Assembly: GCA_000333855.2 (NCBI GenBank)
Contig: CM007331.1
Coordinates: 298,568 to 362,567 of the forward strand
DNA from: Endotrypanum monterogeii
Lineage: Eukaryota; Euglenozoa; Kinetoplastea; Trypanosomatida; Trypanosomatidae
DNA length: 64,000 bases
Direction of reading: 5' to 3'
In this document: piece after piece, positions 41,401-51,436 of the stretch
Layout of the letters: every line of letters begins with the position of its first letter
How positions within the stretch are numbered: position 1 is the first letter of the stretch
Made by a program: the position numbers and the translations under genes
The notes under the pieces: model-generated
What the model was told of the DNA's origin: nothing
The model's database searches: none
What the model saw: only the letters and a program-made list of their open reading frames with translations

Positions 41401-43902
41401 CTCCTCACTGCTGCATCACCCTCTTTGGGGGTGATGGGCACTGAGGGATTGGCAGATGCACTCCAAGCAGCTGCGAAGCAACCTGTTGGACCTCCACCGA
41501 GCTGGTGCGCACTCCTGCTGCAAGCGCTTCAGCAATGGGCAACCATCACGTCGACAATAGCACTCACCGACGCCCCTCATACCGGGGGCTCGATTGTCCC
41601 TGAGCAGGATACACTCATCAACACCCTTCGTGCGATGGCGCTCGCGTCCCTCCCTATGCAGCAGACTATTTCGTGTTCTCCCGTTCGGGCCGGATCAGCA
41701 CCGGAGAACGGCAGCCGCAGTAGTGGAGAGGCTCTCTCAGCGCTGAAGCATTTAGCAAAGCAAGCGACACGTACGCTAGTCGCGCTGCTGCGCGTCCCTG
41801 GCTATAGCACGAGCGCAGCGTCTGCACTAGAATCCCTTGCGGTGGAGCTGCTGCAGCGCCTGGCTATGGGCAGACCGCTTACAAATGACGTGAAGACGGT
41901 CGCGTGGCTTGCAAGCCTCAAGGCCCTTGCGCGCTGTGCTTCCGGCACCAGCAAGGATGACTCCGTTGCACGTGTCTGCGCTTCTTTGCTGCTGTCGCTT
42001 CCGCCCCCAAAAGTAGGTTCCTCAGCGGTGAAGTCAACCGGACAAACCGGTGATTCGTTTCCACCGATACTGCTCGCCCTTTCTTCTCTTCTTGTCACTG
42101 CTGTCGAGGACGCGAGCGATAGCGCGGAGCGGGCCAGTCCTAAAACGCTGGGGACCGTGTCGGCTGTCGCGACGGACCGCACTCATGTCGCCACAACCCA
42201 GCCTAACGGCGCTTCCTCCGTGTCACCTTTGTGCGCGAACATGTCCATCGCAGCAGCTATTGTGGACGGATGTGCCAAGGCCGTGGTGGCCCTGGCGCTG
42301 GGAGCCTCCAATACACCTAACGCTAGCGCCACCCGTGTCAACATCTGCAGCCGCTCCGATGCCGTCACCTGCGCAGCCGATGCCTTGTTGCAAGGCTACA
42401 AGGCCGTTGCTGCGTTGACCCCGGGGCGACGTGCGCCAGCCAGCATCGGCAACTGTCAGCGCCGAATATCGATTGAGGGACAGCTCGTGAAGCTAGTCTT
42501 GGCGCCCACGCCGGACATCCGCCGGGAGCTGGCGGTCTCGGTGATCCTCTCCGTGGAGGAAAATATGCACGTGCGTCACGCGGTGCAGGGAAAGTTGGCA
42601 GGGCATCTCCTCCGCCGTACGTGTGATATGCGGGTGGCTGCCTTCCTGCTGCTGACCGCGATGTGCGAGGACTCGAAGCTCTCCTATCACCGACTCCGCG
42701 GATTGATCGAGGCTGTAGGCGATCACTTGAGGCAAAAACAAAGCAGCCAAGGGGTGTCCCTCTCGTCCCCATCAGCGCTTCACTGCTACTTGGAGTACAC
42801 TGTTCCCTTTCTCGTGCTTTTCCTTGCCCATCACCCCTGCTACACGATCGAAAAGGAAGAGTCTCACTTCGTGCGCTTCCAGCGCGTGTGGCACCTCCTC
42901 ATCGGGGAGTTACTTCGCCACGGAACACAGTGCGCTGGGTTTGTGGTGGAGCTACTGAGCAAGATCAAGCAGTCGGACGATGCACTGGACCCGGCGAGTG
43001 ATGCATGCCGCGTCATGTGTGACCTCGCGAGTCGCGTGCTGCTGGAGTGTCTCGGTCAGCGACAGAGTCGAGCCGAGGATCTTCGCCGATACCCCGGCGC
43101 AGTACTTCTACCTTCATTTTTCGTGCGCACGTCGCGGGCTAATCCGCAGAAGCTCCTGGAGACCGTCTTCCTTGACGACGGGGTGCGTGTGGCTGCGAAC
43201 GCACCATTTCGCGTGCCCAACCTCAGCGAAGGCGCTGTGGAGGTGGCGAGCAGGGGCGGCAGTCGTCAGGCTCTCTCTCGCGCATCGTCGACCGGTCGTT
43301 CTGCGGGTGATGAGAATGCCGTAAGCGTTACCGTCACCCAATACGTGCCACCGTACGGGGTCTCACACTCTGATGTCGCAGATCCAGCGTCTTCGCTGCG
43401 AAAGCGCGAGCGCTCTCTCTCGTCCAGCGTAAGTGCAGCTGTATCTCTGTCACCCTCGGTGGGTCCGCAAGGCGACGAAACAGAGGAAAACACCTGCAAC
43501 CGACCGCAGCGAGAGCGCACCGAACCGGCAATCGGAGAGAGTTGTAGGAACTCTGACCCAGTGAGCAGCTCCACCAGCGCCCCCAATGATTTCAGTGCTA
43601 AGCAAGTGGCACAGCAGCGCCTCACTATCGACAAAGCTCTCGAGGAATTATTTCATGGGCTCACCAAGGCAGATATTGCGCAGCTGCGCTGGAAGGTCGT
43701 CCGAAGTCGCCTCGAGGAAGCGCTATGTGCGATGTACGACGGTCCCCTACCGCAGCAGAAGCAGCTGCTCATCGCGAAAGATGGCACCGGAGTAGACTCG
43801 AAGAAAAGCAAGGGTACCCTACCGTCGGGGATAAGTTTGGAGGATCTCCTGCAGTACGCCAAGGATCAGTTACGGATGTGGTATGAGCGTGCCCCAGCCT
43901 AA
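38449..43902 (+). CDS. PDS5: PDS5-type sister chromatid cohesion protein (HEAT repeats)
   Basis: 1817 residues, ATG 38449 to TAA 43900-43902. The pattern follows Pds5, the HEAT-repeat regulator that binds the kleisin subunit of cohesin and controls cohesin loading and release. Matches seen, in order: D-V-S-Q-L-A-G-C-L-L-C-D-A-V-R-L near 105-120; an R-L-F-D-I-R-P-N-I-R-L-D segment near 515; A-L-D-K-N-R-R-V-R-C-A-A-V-M-G-L-T-Q-L-Y-K-E-Y at 637-659, the most diagnostic stretch, followed by A-W-I-P; and a C-terminal block starting Y-L-E-Y-T-V-P-F-L-V-L-F-L-A-H-H-P at 1447, then L-S-K-I-K-Q-S-D-D-A and a final L-P-S-F-F. Length is close to that of vertebrate PDS5 (about 1300-1450) plus Ser/Thr-rich inserts and a ~100-residue C-terminal helical extension. 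It should act in the nucleus. A condensin HEAT subunit is the alternative, but the segment order fits Pds5 better. Confidence 0.93.
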   Translation: MPPRSRSCSSKNTSAGAAAAAAAAEVRGKKWATTPPLPPQATPVHLSAEELRDTPDSRLLSYLMRVYEAVRGLSLEEPSQESLARETPFSAAYIQELLTPRLLLSPIPDVSQLAGCLLCDAVRLHHEQHHNASKLSYTGSERRHMPLSTPSDRPLNALGAVRAESLPFSPERCVDVLRCICACFAGLQGTITTTSPLSTVRQRQPLRRLAYLIERAATAHVFCHLLPHCNPTSEETQQALRSVFQAVGCASPAMTGELSSGTHAGRSEAAASTATCEEMVEVLRDILCTTNIVTPAQLMPLLEELIGASPTLQLMSPSASSLPSTSPTASKTRPRQRQAENSCEDGGAFITTRLLLEGMDILQPAIATWAMSNFEDGLAEVLASDALPSEHENGDGMEEGCNVTDTDEDEMRHGQQQRPHQHPPGKAATAPYDAQLSGKHHGLKAIAHVLQVLVALVELHVDLAEQLLPALAPHLEHTCPEVRLLLLRGISAAFSVNEAALRTYKATLMGPLLSRLFDIRPNIRLDSIRSFTMLLRRIADRAGGTAGDRSRTQELLLDLWQSLQPFWERLLTDPHVLVRRQAVISVTEAALAAPLLLQPAPHGDNIGAWPPREEQPSASSTACSPSYFLAHTLGLRALDKNRRVRCAAVMGLTQLYKEYGLAWIPNSLLDAACIDTGSSMSSTAPVALTPEMVIEGLLPVSLCCFSTAAATGSTQATLARWLSATPSGSSLVPQTPALFDFEKSAVEQTALCGQQHPQDGGDFDEGDALLGFGASTSSTRSLDGRGGPSSAQAPRDASTGVSTYVNALVRLCQDVDSVHFERLRRIFEKKPSLRLAIRRLFEFHAAMKKAHGDVKSAEGQHRIHSIHRLLNFLQETTGASKGEWDALFRTRDDAVRRTLLHACDASHTNWVEVREGLLRSLHGRVSTREFIFVQQTLVPQMMFPVQRAHLGELMQLLRRSIYTSAHGEVVVNEASAAGALRALLLLTAASPSLGVMGTEGLADALQAAAKQPVGPPPSWCALLLQALQQWATITSTIALTDAPHTGGSIVPEQDTLINTLRAMALASLPMQQTISCSPVRAGSAPENGSRSSGEALSALKHLAKQATRTLVALLRVPGYSTSAASALESLAVELLQRLAMGRPLTNDVKTVAWLASLKALARCASGTSKDDSVARVCASLLLSLPPPKVGSSAVKSTGQTGDSFPPILLALSSLLVTAVEDASDSAERASPKTLGTVSAVATDRTHVATTQPNGASSVSPLCANMSIAAAIVDGCAKAVVALALGASNTPNASATRVNICSRSDAVTCAADALLQGYKAVAALTPGRRAPASIGNCQRRISIEGQLVKLVLAPTPDIRRELAVSVILSVEENMHVRHAVQGKLAGHLLRRTCDMRVAAFLLLTAMCEDSKLSYHRLRGLIEAVGDHLRQKQSSQGVSLSSPSALHCYLEYTVPFLVLFLAHHPCYTIEKEESHFVRFQRVWHLLIGELLRHGTQCAGFVVELLSKIKQSDDALDPASDACRVMCDLASRVLLECLGQRQSRAEDLRRYPGAVLLPSFFVRTSRANPQKLLETVFLDDGVRVAANAPFRVPNLSEGAVEVASRGGSRQALSRASSTGRSAGDENAVSVTVTQYVPPYGVSHSDVADPASSLRKRERSLSSSVSAAVSLSPSVGPQGDETEENTCNRPQRERTEPAIGESCRNSDPVSSSTSAPNDFSAKQVAQQRLTIDKALEELFHGLTKADIAQLRWKVVRSRLEEALCAMYDGPLPQQKQLLIAKDGTGVDSKKSKGTLPSGISLEDLLQYAKDQLRMWYERAPA

Positions 43903-44009
43903 AGAATCAACACACAAATTGCAACCAGTGCTCCTTTCGCCGGTCTTTTTATGTTTATGTGGCACAAGAATTGCGATCACCTCCAAGACCAGACGGGTCG
44001 GCACACACA

Positions 44010-44029
44010 TATACAGACACACACACCCA

Positions 44030-44062
<33 letters not shown>
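44010..44062. repeat. (CA)n(TA)n array
   Basis: Short CA units followed by a pure TA run of about 29 bp. Confidence 0.85.
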
Positions 44063-44066
<4 letters not shown>

Positions 44067-45316
44067 CAGATGCTGGTTGTGTGCAGGCGTCACGTGCGCG
44101 TATGTTGCCATCCTTTGGAGCACTACAAGCGGTATTAGATCTCTTCTGTGGTGATGGATTATACGAGGTGTGAAAACAAGAGAGAGAGAGGGCGAGTTGG
44201 GTTTGGCTCACTTGGAGTGGTTGCTGCTATGGCCTGTGTTTTGTCGACGCTTGATAACGTGGCACTCACCCATTCCCCCCCCCCCTCTCCTGTTAGATGG
44301 ACGCTTTCTTGCGAGTGGCAAGTTGAGGGGTCGGAGGCGGGGATTGCAAGGAGCTCAATAGGGAGGGGAGGGGGGGCGGAACGGGGGGAGCGACACGCTG
44401 TCGGGTGCTTTCTAAATGAGTGAGGGAATGAGGTAGTGATGTGGTGGGAGCCAATCGGCATGCTGCGCAAGGCGAGCTGTCTCCCTTCTTCTTGAACACC
44501 CCCCCCCCCGCGGCGCATTGCAGTTTCTGTACCCGCCTCTTACCCTGAGAGGAATTCCGCTGTTTTGTTGAGCAAGACTCTATTGTGTGTTTGTGTGTGT
44601 GTGTGTATTTAGCTTCTCTCCATAGTGCCATGAACCTTCCGTTGATTTTCAAAAGATTTTTGAAGAATGCATGACTGCCGAGCAATACGTCGTTTGTGCC
44701 CCCTGCAAAGGTAGGTGAAGACGAACGGCATGGATTGCTAGTATCATGCCATGACAGTATCCTTGCTGCCATCCCGCATTTCTCGTGGCCCGCCACATCT
44801 CGGTAATGTGGAGGGGTCGGTCATCTCATTCTCTAATCTCCCAATAACTCAACGATACCTCCTCTTCCCCCCCCCCTCCTCTACCGCCCTCAACAGATGG
44901 AGCAGTGGCTCAACGACAAATATTATAATCTCTACGTTTCCTTCTCGTGACGAGCTTGATTGTCTTGCTGTGAAGCAGTAAGAAAAAAAAATAGATTATC
45001 AAGAAAAAGGGAACCGCACGCTTTTCCCCCTCCCTCTCCCTGCCCCCTCCCCCTCCCGAAACCCGCGAACCTAACGCCTTTTTTTAGATATCAAGCGATC
45101 TGATGGTCAACGGCAACGAAAGGAAAAAAAAATAGTTACACATAAATCCACGTACACAACCAGAAAGTACCTTTAAACACCCTGACCACAACTACAGGGA
45201 CACACTGCATCATCCCTATTCCTGCTCCCCGCCCCGCCCACCGCCCCCCCCCCCAAAAAAAAAGGGTTTTGGCGAATCGAATTCACTGTTTTCCGTTTTT
45301 GTCTTCTTTTCCTGTA

Positions 45317-45326
45317 ACGCGCGCGC

Positions 45327-45362
<36 letters not shown>
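45317..45362. repeat. (GC)n(GT)n array with Z-DNA potential
   Basis: About 12 bp of GC alternation run directly into about 34 bp of GT alternation. Strict purine-pyrimidine alternation including GC favours left-handed DNA; this is a physical inference. Confidence 0.9.
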
Positions 45363-45364
<2 letters not shown>

Positions 45365-45671
45365 TTCTTCGTGTAGGGAGGGTGAAGGAGAAACACGGTC
45401 TTCTGACTCTTCGTTTTCTGTCTTCCTCCTTCCGTCCGCCTGATATTTGGACTCTGCAGAGGGGAGGGAAGGGAGGCCACTGCATATTTGCCTTAGTGCC
45501 TCCCCCCCACCCCACTCACACCTTACGTGTACATCATTTCTTGATAGTTTATACCCCCTCAGGTTTTTTTCCCCCACGGGAGCATCTTTTTGTGTATCTC
45601 CTTTTATTGACCTATCACCATTTCGTGTGTGTGTGTGTGTGTGTGCGTGATTCGTCACACATACACACACA

Positions 45672-48600
45672 ATGAATGGGTCTACCTTGACCTCGTCACC
45701 CTTGTGCGGACCAACAGCCGGCGATGAAGCCGTCATCAGCGAAGGTGTGCGCGTTGTAGTGCGCGTTCGTCCACTATCAACGAAGGAGCGTGCAAATGCT
45801 GGGGTACACAACTGCGTTCGATGCCTGCCTGACTGCATCATCATCGATGGCGGTGCCCACGCACGCGCATCGATGCACCCGAAGGCGTTGATTCCCGCCT
45901 CCCAGCCGACGCGAGCAACCACTCGCCCATATCAGTTCTCGGTCGATCAAGTGTTTCACACGCACGCCTCCCAAATTGAAGTGTATGAGCAGTCCTGCAA
46001 GCGCATTGTTGAAGGCGTATTTCACGGCATTAACGGTTCTATTCTCGCCTACGGTGCCACCGGCTCTGGCAAGACGCACACCATGTTTGGCAGCACGATG
46101 AGCGCTGCTGGTATCGTGTATCAAGCTGTTCAAGATATCTTTTCGGAGAAGGAGCGGCTGGAGGAGGAGGAGGGCAAACGAGTGCGCATCAAATGTAGCT
46201 TTCTGGAGGTGTACAACGAGGATGTCTTCGATCTACTCGCCAAGCCGGCCGGCGAGGGATCCAGCGGCGTGAAGTCGTTCGCGAACGGCACTGGCGGCAC
46301 CCCGGGTCGAGAAGGAAAGCGCGTTCCTCTGCAAGTGCGCGAGTCTTTCGGTACGACGGGGAGTGCATCTCCATGGCTTGACATGAATGAAAACAGCAGC
46401 GTGCACGATGGAGGTTTGCACATTCGAGGGCTCACCCACATCTTTCCCGAGACACTTGACGATTTTGTCCGCGGCATCGAGCACGGCCACGCGCAGCGAT
46501 TTGTAGCCTCTACCGGCGCTAACTCCCAATCAAGCCGCTCGCACGCCATCATTACGGTCCAGGTTGAGGTGCGTCATGGCAACACCCGTGAAGACGCTGA
46601 CAACCCGCGTTCTTCGTTGTCGACGACGGATGATGCCGATGGGGCAGAGACATCCATCGAACGTTCCCCATCAAAGAAGCCGCCTAGAAAAAAAAAGAAG
46701 AGCTCAGCGTCGACAGTAACCATAGCAAAGATTCAATTCGCGGACCTGGCAGGCTCGGAGCGGGCTGCCTCGACAAGCAACACCGGCCTCCGTCTTAGAG
46801 AGGGCGGAAACATTAATCGATCCCTGCTCGCTCTCGGTGCGGTGGTGCAAAGCCTGGTGCAGCAGAAGGTAAGACGGCGCCAAACCGGAGGCAAGGGGGG
46901 GGGCAAAATATTTATTCCCTACCGTGGATCCAAGCTAACGCGGCTCCTGCGCGACAGTATAGGCGGCAACTGCCGCACACAAATGATTTTCTGTTTGAGT
47001 CCAAGCACCAAACACACAGAGGAGACGGTGAACACCATGAAATTCGCGATGAACGCTAAGGAAATTCAGGTGGAGGCGCACAGAAACGAGTTTTCTGTCA
47101 ACTCGAGTCGGTTGGCCAAAACACAAGAGGTGCTCATCGAGGAGCTGCGAGAAGAGCTCGCTCGTGCCCAGGCTGCCCTCGCCGTCTGTGGGGGCGGAGT
47201 TGCTGGGGCTGGCCTCAACAATATCAGCAGCAGCGAGGAGAATCGCTCTCAGGAGGCTGATGCAATACTAGGAGCTGGTAACCTCTCTCCCAGCAGTGAG
47301 TCAACGTCGCAGGCCAAACCCCGACAGGCGTTGTCGACGTCGAGGTGGTATAGCCCTTTCTCTCATCGTAGCAATCTCGATAGTGACCGCCGTAGTTCTG
47401 CACAGGCGCCAGCATCACTCCCCATGCCATTACGCATCAGCAGGGGTGCGCAGCGCGACACCCTCACGCCATCTGCTGTGGCTTTCTCTGGCGCCGTACC
47501 TTCGGCGTCTGAGGACCTCTCCTGCTCTTCCACGTCGCCCGGTATCCCAGATGTGTTGCAAGACAGCACTCTGCCCAGACTTTGCCCGAGTCGCACTGCC
47601 CGGCCGTCTGTCTTCGCTGAGAGCGCGCCACTTTTTTCGGAACTGGAGGCGAAACTCAAGAATTTTTCCGCACAGAAGGAAAGTCTGTACCACGAGGTGC
47701 GTGATGCGCAGGAGCGTGAACGTGAGGGAGAGATGCAACTGCGAAAGGAGCTTTGGCGGCTTGCAACGTTCCTCGTCAGCGACGCCTCCGGCAGTCGTGC
47801 CCGCGGCGAGGTGGACGGCAACGGCACCACTGCCGTTGGCGTTGCCGGCCTACGCAAGATCATTGCGAGCAAAGAAGCGGAGCAGGCCCAGCAAGCCACC
47901 GAGCTAGTAGCGCTGACAGAGCGCCTAGACGACGTAGATCGACAGTTCGCCGCCACGCGCCAGGACTTGCTGCGTGAGCGTCAGGGTACCTCGCTGGAGC
48001 TGCTGCTAGACAACGCGCGCCTACGGCAAGGATGCACGGAGGCGGAGTGCCTGGCGGCGCACTACCACCAGGAATATCGCTCGCTGCTCAACCGCCAGGC
48101 TGAGTACGCGGAAGCACTCAGCAAGTGTGTGGAGGCTATTCAGCGCCTTCGTCCATACTTGGTCCAGCTTAGCGCCCAAATATCACCGACCCACAGCAGC
48201 AGTAGCAGCAGTGCTATCGCCGCCGCCGTCGAAGCGGCGAACGTGGCTCTCCTATTCGCGTTGCTTCCTACCGCATCTACCACGCAGATGGAGACTGTGT
48301 TTGAGGCCGCTTTGCGATCGACAGTGACGTCGTCTCCTTTGAAGACGACGCCACTGCCCGTCTCGCTCCCTTCAGCTTCGCTTCCGCCAGCGGCTCCCTT
48401 CTTGCACCCGCCACTGGCTCCGAGTCCAACCAAGCGCTCTGTGGGCAGCAAGAGTCGCAGCCCATTGCGAGGTGGCGGGTCGGCCGGCAATTCCGCGTCT
48501 AGTCATCTCGCACAGCATTTTCGAGATTTGATGGCCACCGCCGAGTCGATGCACCTCACAAGCACCACCGATAGAGAGGCGAGCGAGACCACCGATACAA

Positions 48601-50087
48601 CGCGCCCGCGTCGTGGTCAATTGTGTGGCACGACAGCAGAGGGTAATCCAAGTCTCGAGCGGCGTCCTGGCAGCAAGCGAGCGGACAAAATCAATGACTC
48701 AGCGCACCGGGTGCCCGTCGCCGTCGCTGGCAGTGTCCCCAAGCCGTTCGGGCGCACGTTGAGTCTTTCGGGTTTGACGCGCAGCACTTCAACAGCATCA
48801 GCGGCAGGCCAGAAGAGGCCTACGGGCTCGACAGCAGACAAGACAGCATTGAATAAGTTAGCCAGTAGACACATGCCTCGCAGCACCAACGAAGCTTCTG
48901 CCCTCGCTGCGAAGAAAAACACTGGGGGCTCGGCTCAGGGTGTGCATCGCCTCCAGCGATCTGTCTCTGCCCCGCTTTCCTTCAGTCGCTCGATGTCATA
49001 TACCTCGGGCACAGGCGGTGCACCCATTCGAAAGCCCAGAGCATCTGCTGAAGCTGTCCCCGCGACGACTTCGCTGACACGGCGTCGCATTGGGGCACAA
49101 AAAGGTGCCTTGTATGGGACAGTCAGGAGGACCTCTGCAGTCAAGCCTGTTGGTGCGCCACCCTCCACCATCTCCGCCTCTTCCTCTCCCAGCGTGCGCA
49201 GCAACACCGCGTCTCTGCTGCGGACGCTCGCTTCCGACGCCAGCGCCTCCGGGGATAACATAAAGCGGCTGCACCAGCACGGAAATGTCAATCTGCAACT
49301 TCCCGCATCCACGCGAGAGTCTACAGAGGCCACCACCAACAGCAGCGGCAGTCCAAGGAAGCAGAGCGGTAGCGCGGCCGTCAGGAAAAGACAGAAGGGC
49401 AGCAAGAAGCCCAATAAAATTGCTCTCGTCATTCCCCCCGCCTATCCAAATGTGGAGAACGTTCAGCCACGTGTGCCGCCGCAGCAATCAGAAAAGCGCA
49501 GCAGCACTAGCAGCACTAGCAGCAGCAAAATTGGCAAGTCGGGTGTATCCCAAACGACTACAACCGCTAGAGGTCATTCCCCTTCTGCCAAAACTAGAGA
49601 GATCCCACTGCAGTGCTACGTGGGTGATGCTGACGTCAGTGTGGTGTCCCCTAGCGTCATGACCAGTTTATCCCGCATCTCATCCTCCAGTAGCGATAAC
49701 AGCAGCCCCAGCACGAGCTACAAGTCAGAGACATCGCCCAATTATTATTATGGTTTAGATAAACATTCCCCCATCGATAAAGCATCTCTGCACAAGTCGA
49801 AGTGCACTTCCAATGGTGTTCCCTTCAGCTCAGATAGCACCCCCGAGCTAACGGTGGAGCGTTTGAAGGAATGTGCAGCTGTATCCGCGCCTGCGTTACC
49901 CCAATACAATGCCACCGGCTCGCCGCTTATATACAGTGGTGATGGCGCGAACAAGGAAACTACTTTACAACCGCCGCAATCACGCACGCGTACATCCTTC
50001 ACAGATGACCTCATGGTAAGTCGCAGCACCTGCTTCTCCGATGCGCTGTCACCAGTCAGTCGAGGGCAGGTGTCAAACCAATGCTAA
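45672..50087 (+). CDS. Kinesin with N-terminal motor, kinesin-8-like
   Basis: 1471 residues, ATG 45672 to TAA 50085-50087. The motor domain (about 20-470) has all nucleotide-binding signatures: V-R-V-R-P at the start, P-loop G-A-T-G-S-G-K-T (128-135), switch I N-S-Q-S-S-R-S-H-A (284-292), switch II D-L-A-G-S-E (358-363) and the microtubule-binding Y-R-G-S-K-L-T-R-L-L from 417. These support ATP-driven movement or microtubule depolymerisation. Two inserts are notable: Gly/Ser-rich at about 195-240 and a Lys-rich one at about 335-350 just before switch II. The S-I-L-A-Y-G-A-T-G-S-G-K-T spelling and the N-terminal motor recall kinesin-8, but I hold the subfamily loosely. Short coiled coils lie near 480-505 and 665-830. 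The remaining ~640 residues are Ser/Thr/Pro/Arg-rich and probably disordered. Likely roles are spindle or flagellar microtubule dynamics. Confidence 0.97.
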   Translation: MNGSTLTSSPLCGPTAGDEAVISEGVRVVVRVRPLSTKERANAGVHNCVRCLPDCIIIDGGAHARASMHPKALIPASQPTRATTRPYQFSVDQVFHTHASQIEVYEQSCKRIVEGVFHGINGSILAYGATGSGKTHTMFGSTMSAAGIVYQAVQDIFSEKERLEEEEGKRVRIKCSFLEVYNEDVFDLLAKPAGEGSSGVKSFANGTGGTPGREGKRVPLQVRESFGTTGSASPWLDMNENSSVHDGGLHIRGLTHIFPETLDDFVRGIEHGHAQRFVASTGANSQSSRSHAIITVQVEVRHGNTREDADNPRSSLSTTDDADGAETSIERSPSKKPPRKKKKSSASTVTIAKIQFADLAGSERAASTSNTGLRLREGGNINRSLLALGAVVQSLVQQKVRRRQTGGKGGGKIFIPYRGSKLTRLLRDSIGGNCRTQMIFCLSPSTKHTEETVNTMKFAMNAKEIQVEAHRNEFSVNSSRLAKTQEVLIEELREELARAQAALAVCGGGVAGAGLNNISSSEENRSQEADAILGAGNLSPSSESTSQAKPRQALSTSRWYSPFSHRSNLDSDRRSSAQAPASLPMPLRISRGAQRDTLTPSAVAFSGAVPSASEDLSCSSTSPGIPDVLQDSTLPRLCPSRTARPSVFAESAPLFSELEAKLKNFSAQKESLYHEVRDAQEREREGEMQLRKELWRLATFLVSDASGSRARGEVDGNGTTAVGVAGLRKIIASKEAEQAQQATELVALTERLDDVDRQFAATRQDLLRERQGTSLELLLDNARLRQGCTEAECLAAHYHQEYRSLLNRQAEYAEALSKCVEAIQRLRPYLVQLSAQISPTHSSSSSSAIAAAVEAANVALLFALLPTASTTQMETVFEAALRSTVTSSPLKTTPLPVSLPSASLPPAAPFLHPPLAPSPTKRSVGSKSRSPLRGGGSAGNSASSHLAQHFRDLMATAESMHLTSTTDREASETTDTTRPRRGQLCGTTAEGNPSLERRPGSKRADKINDSAHRVPVAVAGSVPKPFGRTLSLSGLTRSTSTASAAGQKRPTGSTADKTALNKLASRHMPRSTNEASALAAKKNTGGSAQGVHRLQRSVSAPLSFSRSMSYTSGTGGAPIRKPRASAEAVPATTSLTRRRIGAQKGALYGTVRRTSAVKPVGAPPSTISASSSPSVRSNTASLLRTLASDASASGDNIKRLHQHGNVNLQLPASTRESTEATTNSSGSPRKQSGSAAVRKRQKGSKKPNKIALVIPPAYPNVENVQPRVPPQQSEKRSSTSSTSSSKIGKSGVSQTTTTARGHSPSAKTREIPLQCYVGDADVSVVSPSVMTSLSRISSSSSDNSSPSTSYKSETSPNYYYGLDKHSPIDKASLHKSKCTSNGVPFSSDSTPELTVERLKECAAVSAPALPQYNATGSPLIYSGDGANKETTLQPPQSRTRTSFTDDLMVSRSTCFSDALSPVSRGQVSNQC

Positions 50088-50729
50088 AAAAAAAAAAGGT
50101 GGCCTGACCTGAGACCTGTATATATATCTATATATATGTGTGTGTGTGTGTTACACGTTGTGTGTCTCTAGAGGGTGGTATAGTGAAGGCAGAGAGAGGG
50201 GGCTTCCATATATGCCTGCTGCACATGCGGCAGCGATGTCATCGGTGTATGCGCCTTTCTCCTTCCCCAGCATTCGCTCACCTCACCGCTGTGGGAAGTG
50301 TTCATCTCTTCTGATTTCCACCCCGCCCCCGCGCAGAGGAAACAATCTCTGAAAAAAAAAGATTAATTAAACGTTTTGCTGTTGTCGCTGTTTATTTTTT
50401 TGAGGAGAGGGGGATAAGACGAGTGGGAGAGGAGGTGGGAGGGGGGGTGCGATAATCCACGCAGTATGCTTCTTTTTCGTGGATAAATATGCGCAACCCT
50501 CCTCCTTGTTTTGGTTTCGTTGACCCTCCATCCCCCCCCCCCCCAATGCACCGTAGTCGCCACCGCCGCGTCCATTTGTTGTTTGTGAGCTTCTCTGTTT
50601 TCCTTTTCAAGCTTTTTTAAAAATAGTTCATCAGTGAGTGGTTGAGTGTCCCTAAAGCCTCACTTTGCGACGTCCTCCTCTTCCTCAATCCCTGCCCTCT
50701 CCATTTCTCTCTATCAAGACAGCCACACA

Positions 50730-50782
50730 ATACCCCCCCCCCTCCCCTCCCCTCCCTCCCTCCCTCCCTCCCTCCCTCCCCG
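50730..50782. repeat. (CCCT)n tetranucleotide repeat
   Basis: A C-run followed by tandem CCCT units, pure pyrimidine over about 50 bp. Confidence 0.85.
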
Positions 50783-51050
50783 CCTCCCCCTCCTTGTCTT
50801 CCCAACTCCCGTTGCTTTCCTTTTGTTGTTGCTGAGAACATCACCTCAGCAGATCTTCCTCCACCAACCCCCTCTACAACAACACCAACGAAAATATGCA
50901 GCAGTACTGAAGGGAAAAAAAGTGTATTGGGCCGCGCCCCCCTCCCCTCCCCATCTCCTCTTCCGCATGGAACAAAAAAAAAAGAAGAGGAAGTAGAGGG
51001 GAGCTAGAGGTACTCCTATCGCCTTCATGTTTGCAACCTTTTTCGTGAAG

Positions 51051-51100
51051 TGTATGCATGTATATATATATATATATATATATACATATACATGCATACA
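51051..51100. repeat. 50-bp near-perfect palindrome around (TA)n
   Basis: The left end reads tgtatgcatgtatat and the right end is its reverse complement, tgcataca preceded by catataca, around a pure TA core; I count one mismatched pair. It can form a hairpin in RNA or a cruciform in DNA. Confidence 0.85.
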
Positions 51101-51372
51101 GCTCCTGTTGCTTTTTTTTTTCTGGATCCCCATTGCAGGTGCTTGCTGTGTTGGCAGTGTTATTATTATTATTATTATAGCTGTTTGACTACTGCTAGCG
51201 CTGTTGCTACTGTTTGGGGCTCTTCTCTCTTTTAAAAAATAAGTCTCAACCTTCTTGTTCCTTTCACCTCCTTTTTAAATATCTGTTCTGTATGCTCGTT
51301 TTTCTGATAGGTTCATGCCTTCCTCTCATGTATGTGTACTTTTTCTCGTCATGAACGACGATACGGGCGGAG

Positions 51373-51397
51373 CACACACACAGGCACGCACACACAT

Positions 51398-51436
<39 letters not shown>

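Larger units (their letters stand above)
43903..45671. other. 1.8-kb intergenic region
   Basis: No gene seen. It contains CA/TA arrays at 44010-44062, a C-run at 44275-44285, a G-rich stretch at 44362-44375, a C-run at 44501-44510, A-runs near 44986 and 45124, and the GC/GT array at 45317-45362. T/C-rich tracts at 45540-45630 precede the kinesin gene. Confidence 0.65.

Noticed and set aside
38449..43902. Condensin HEAT subunit (CAP-G/CAP-G2) for this gene
   Set aside because: Generic HEAT similarity fits both, but the diagnostic segments and their order match PDS5 better.
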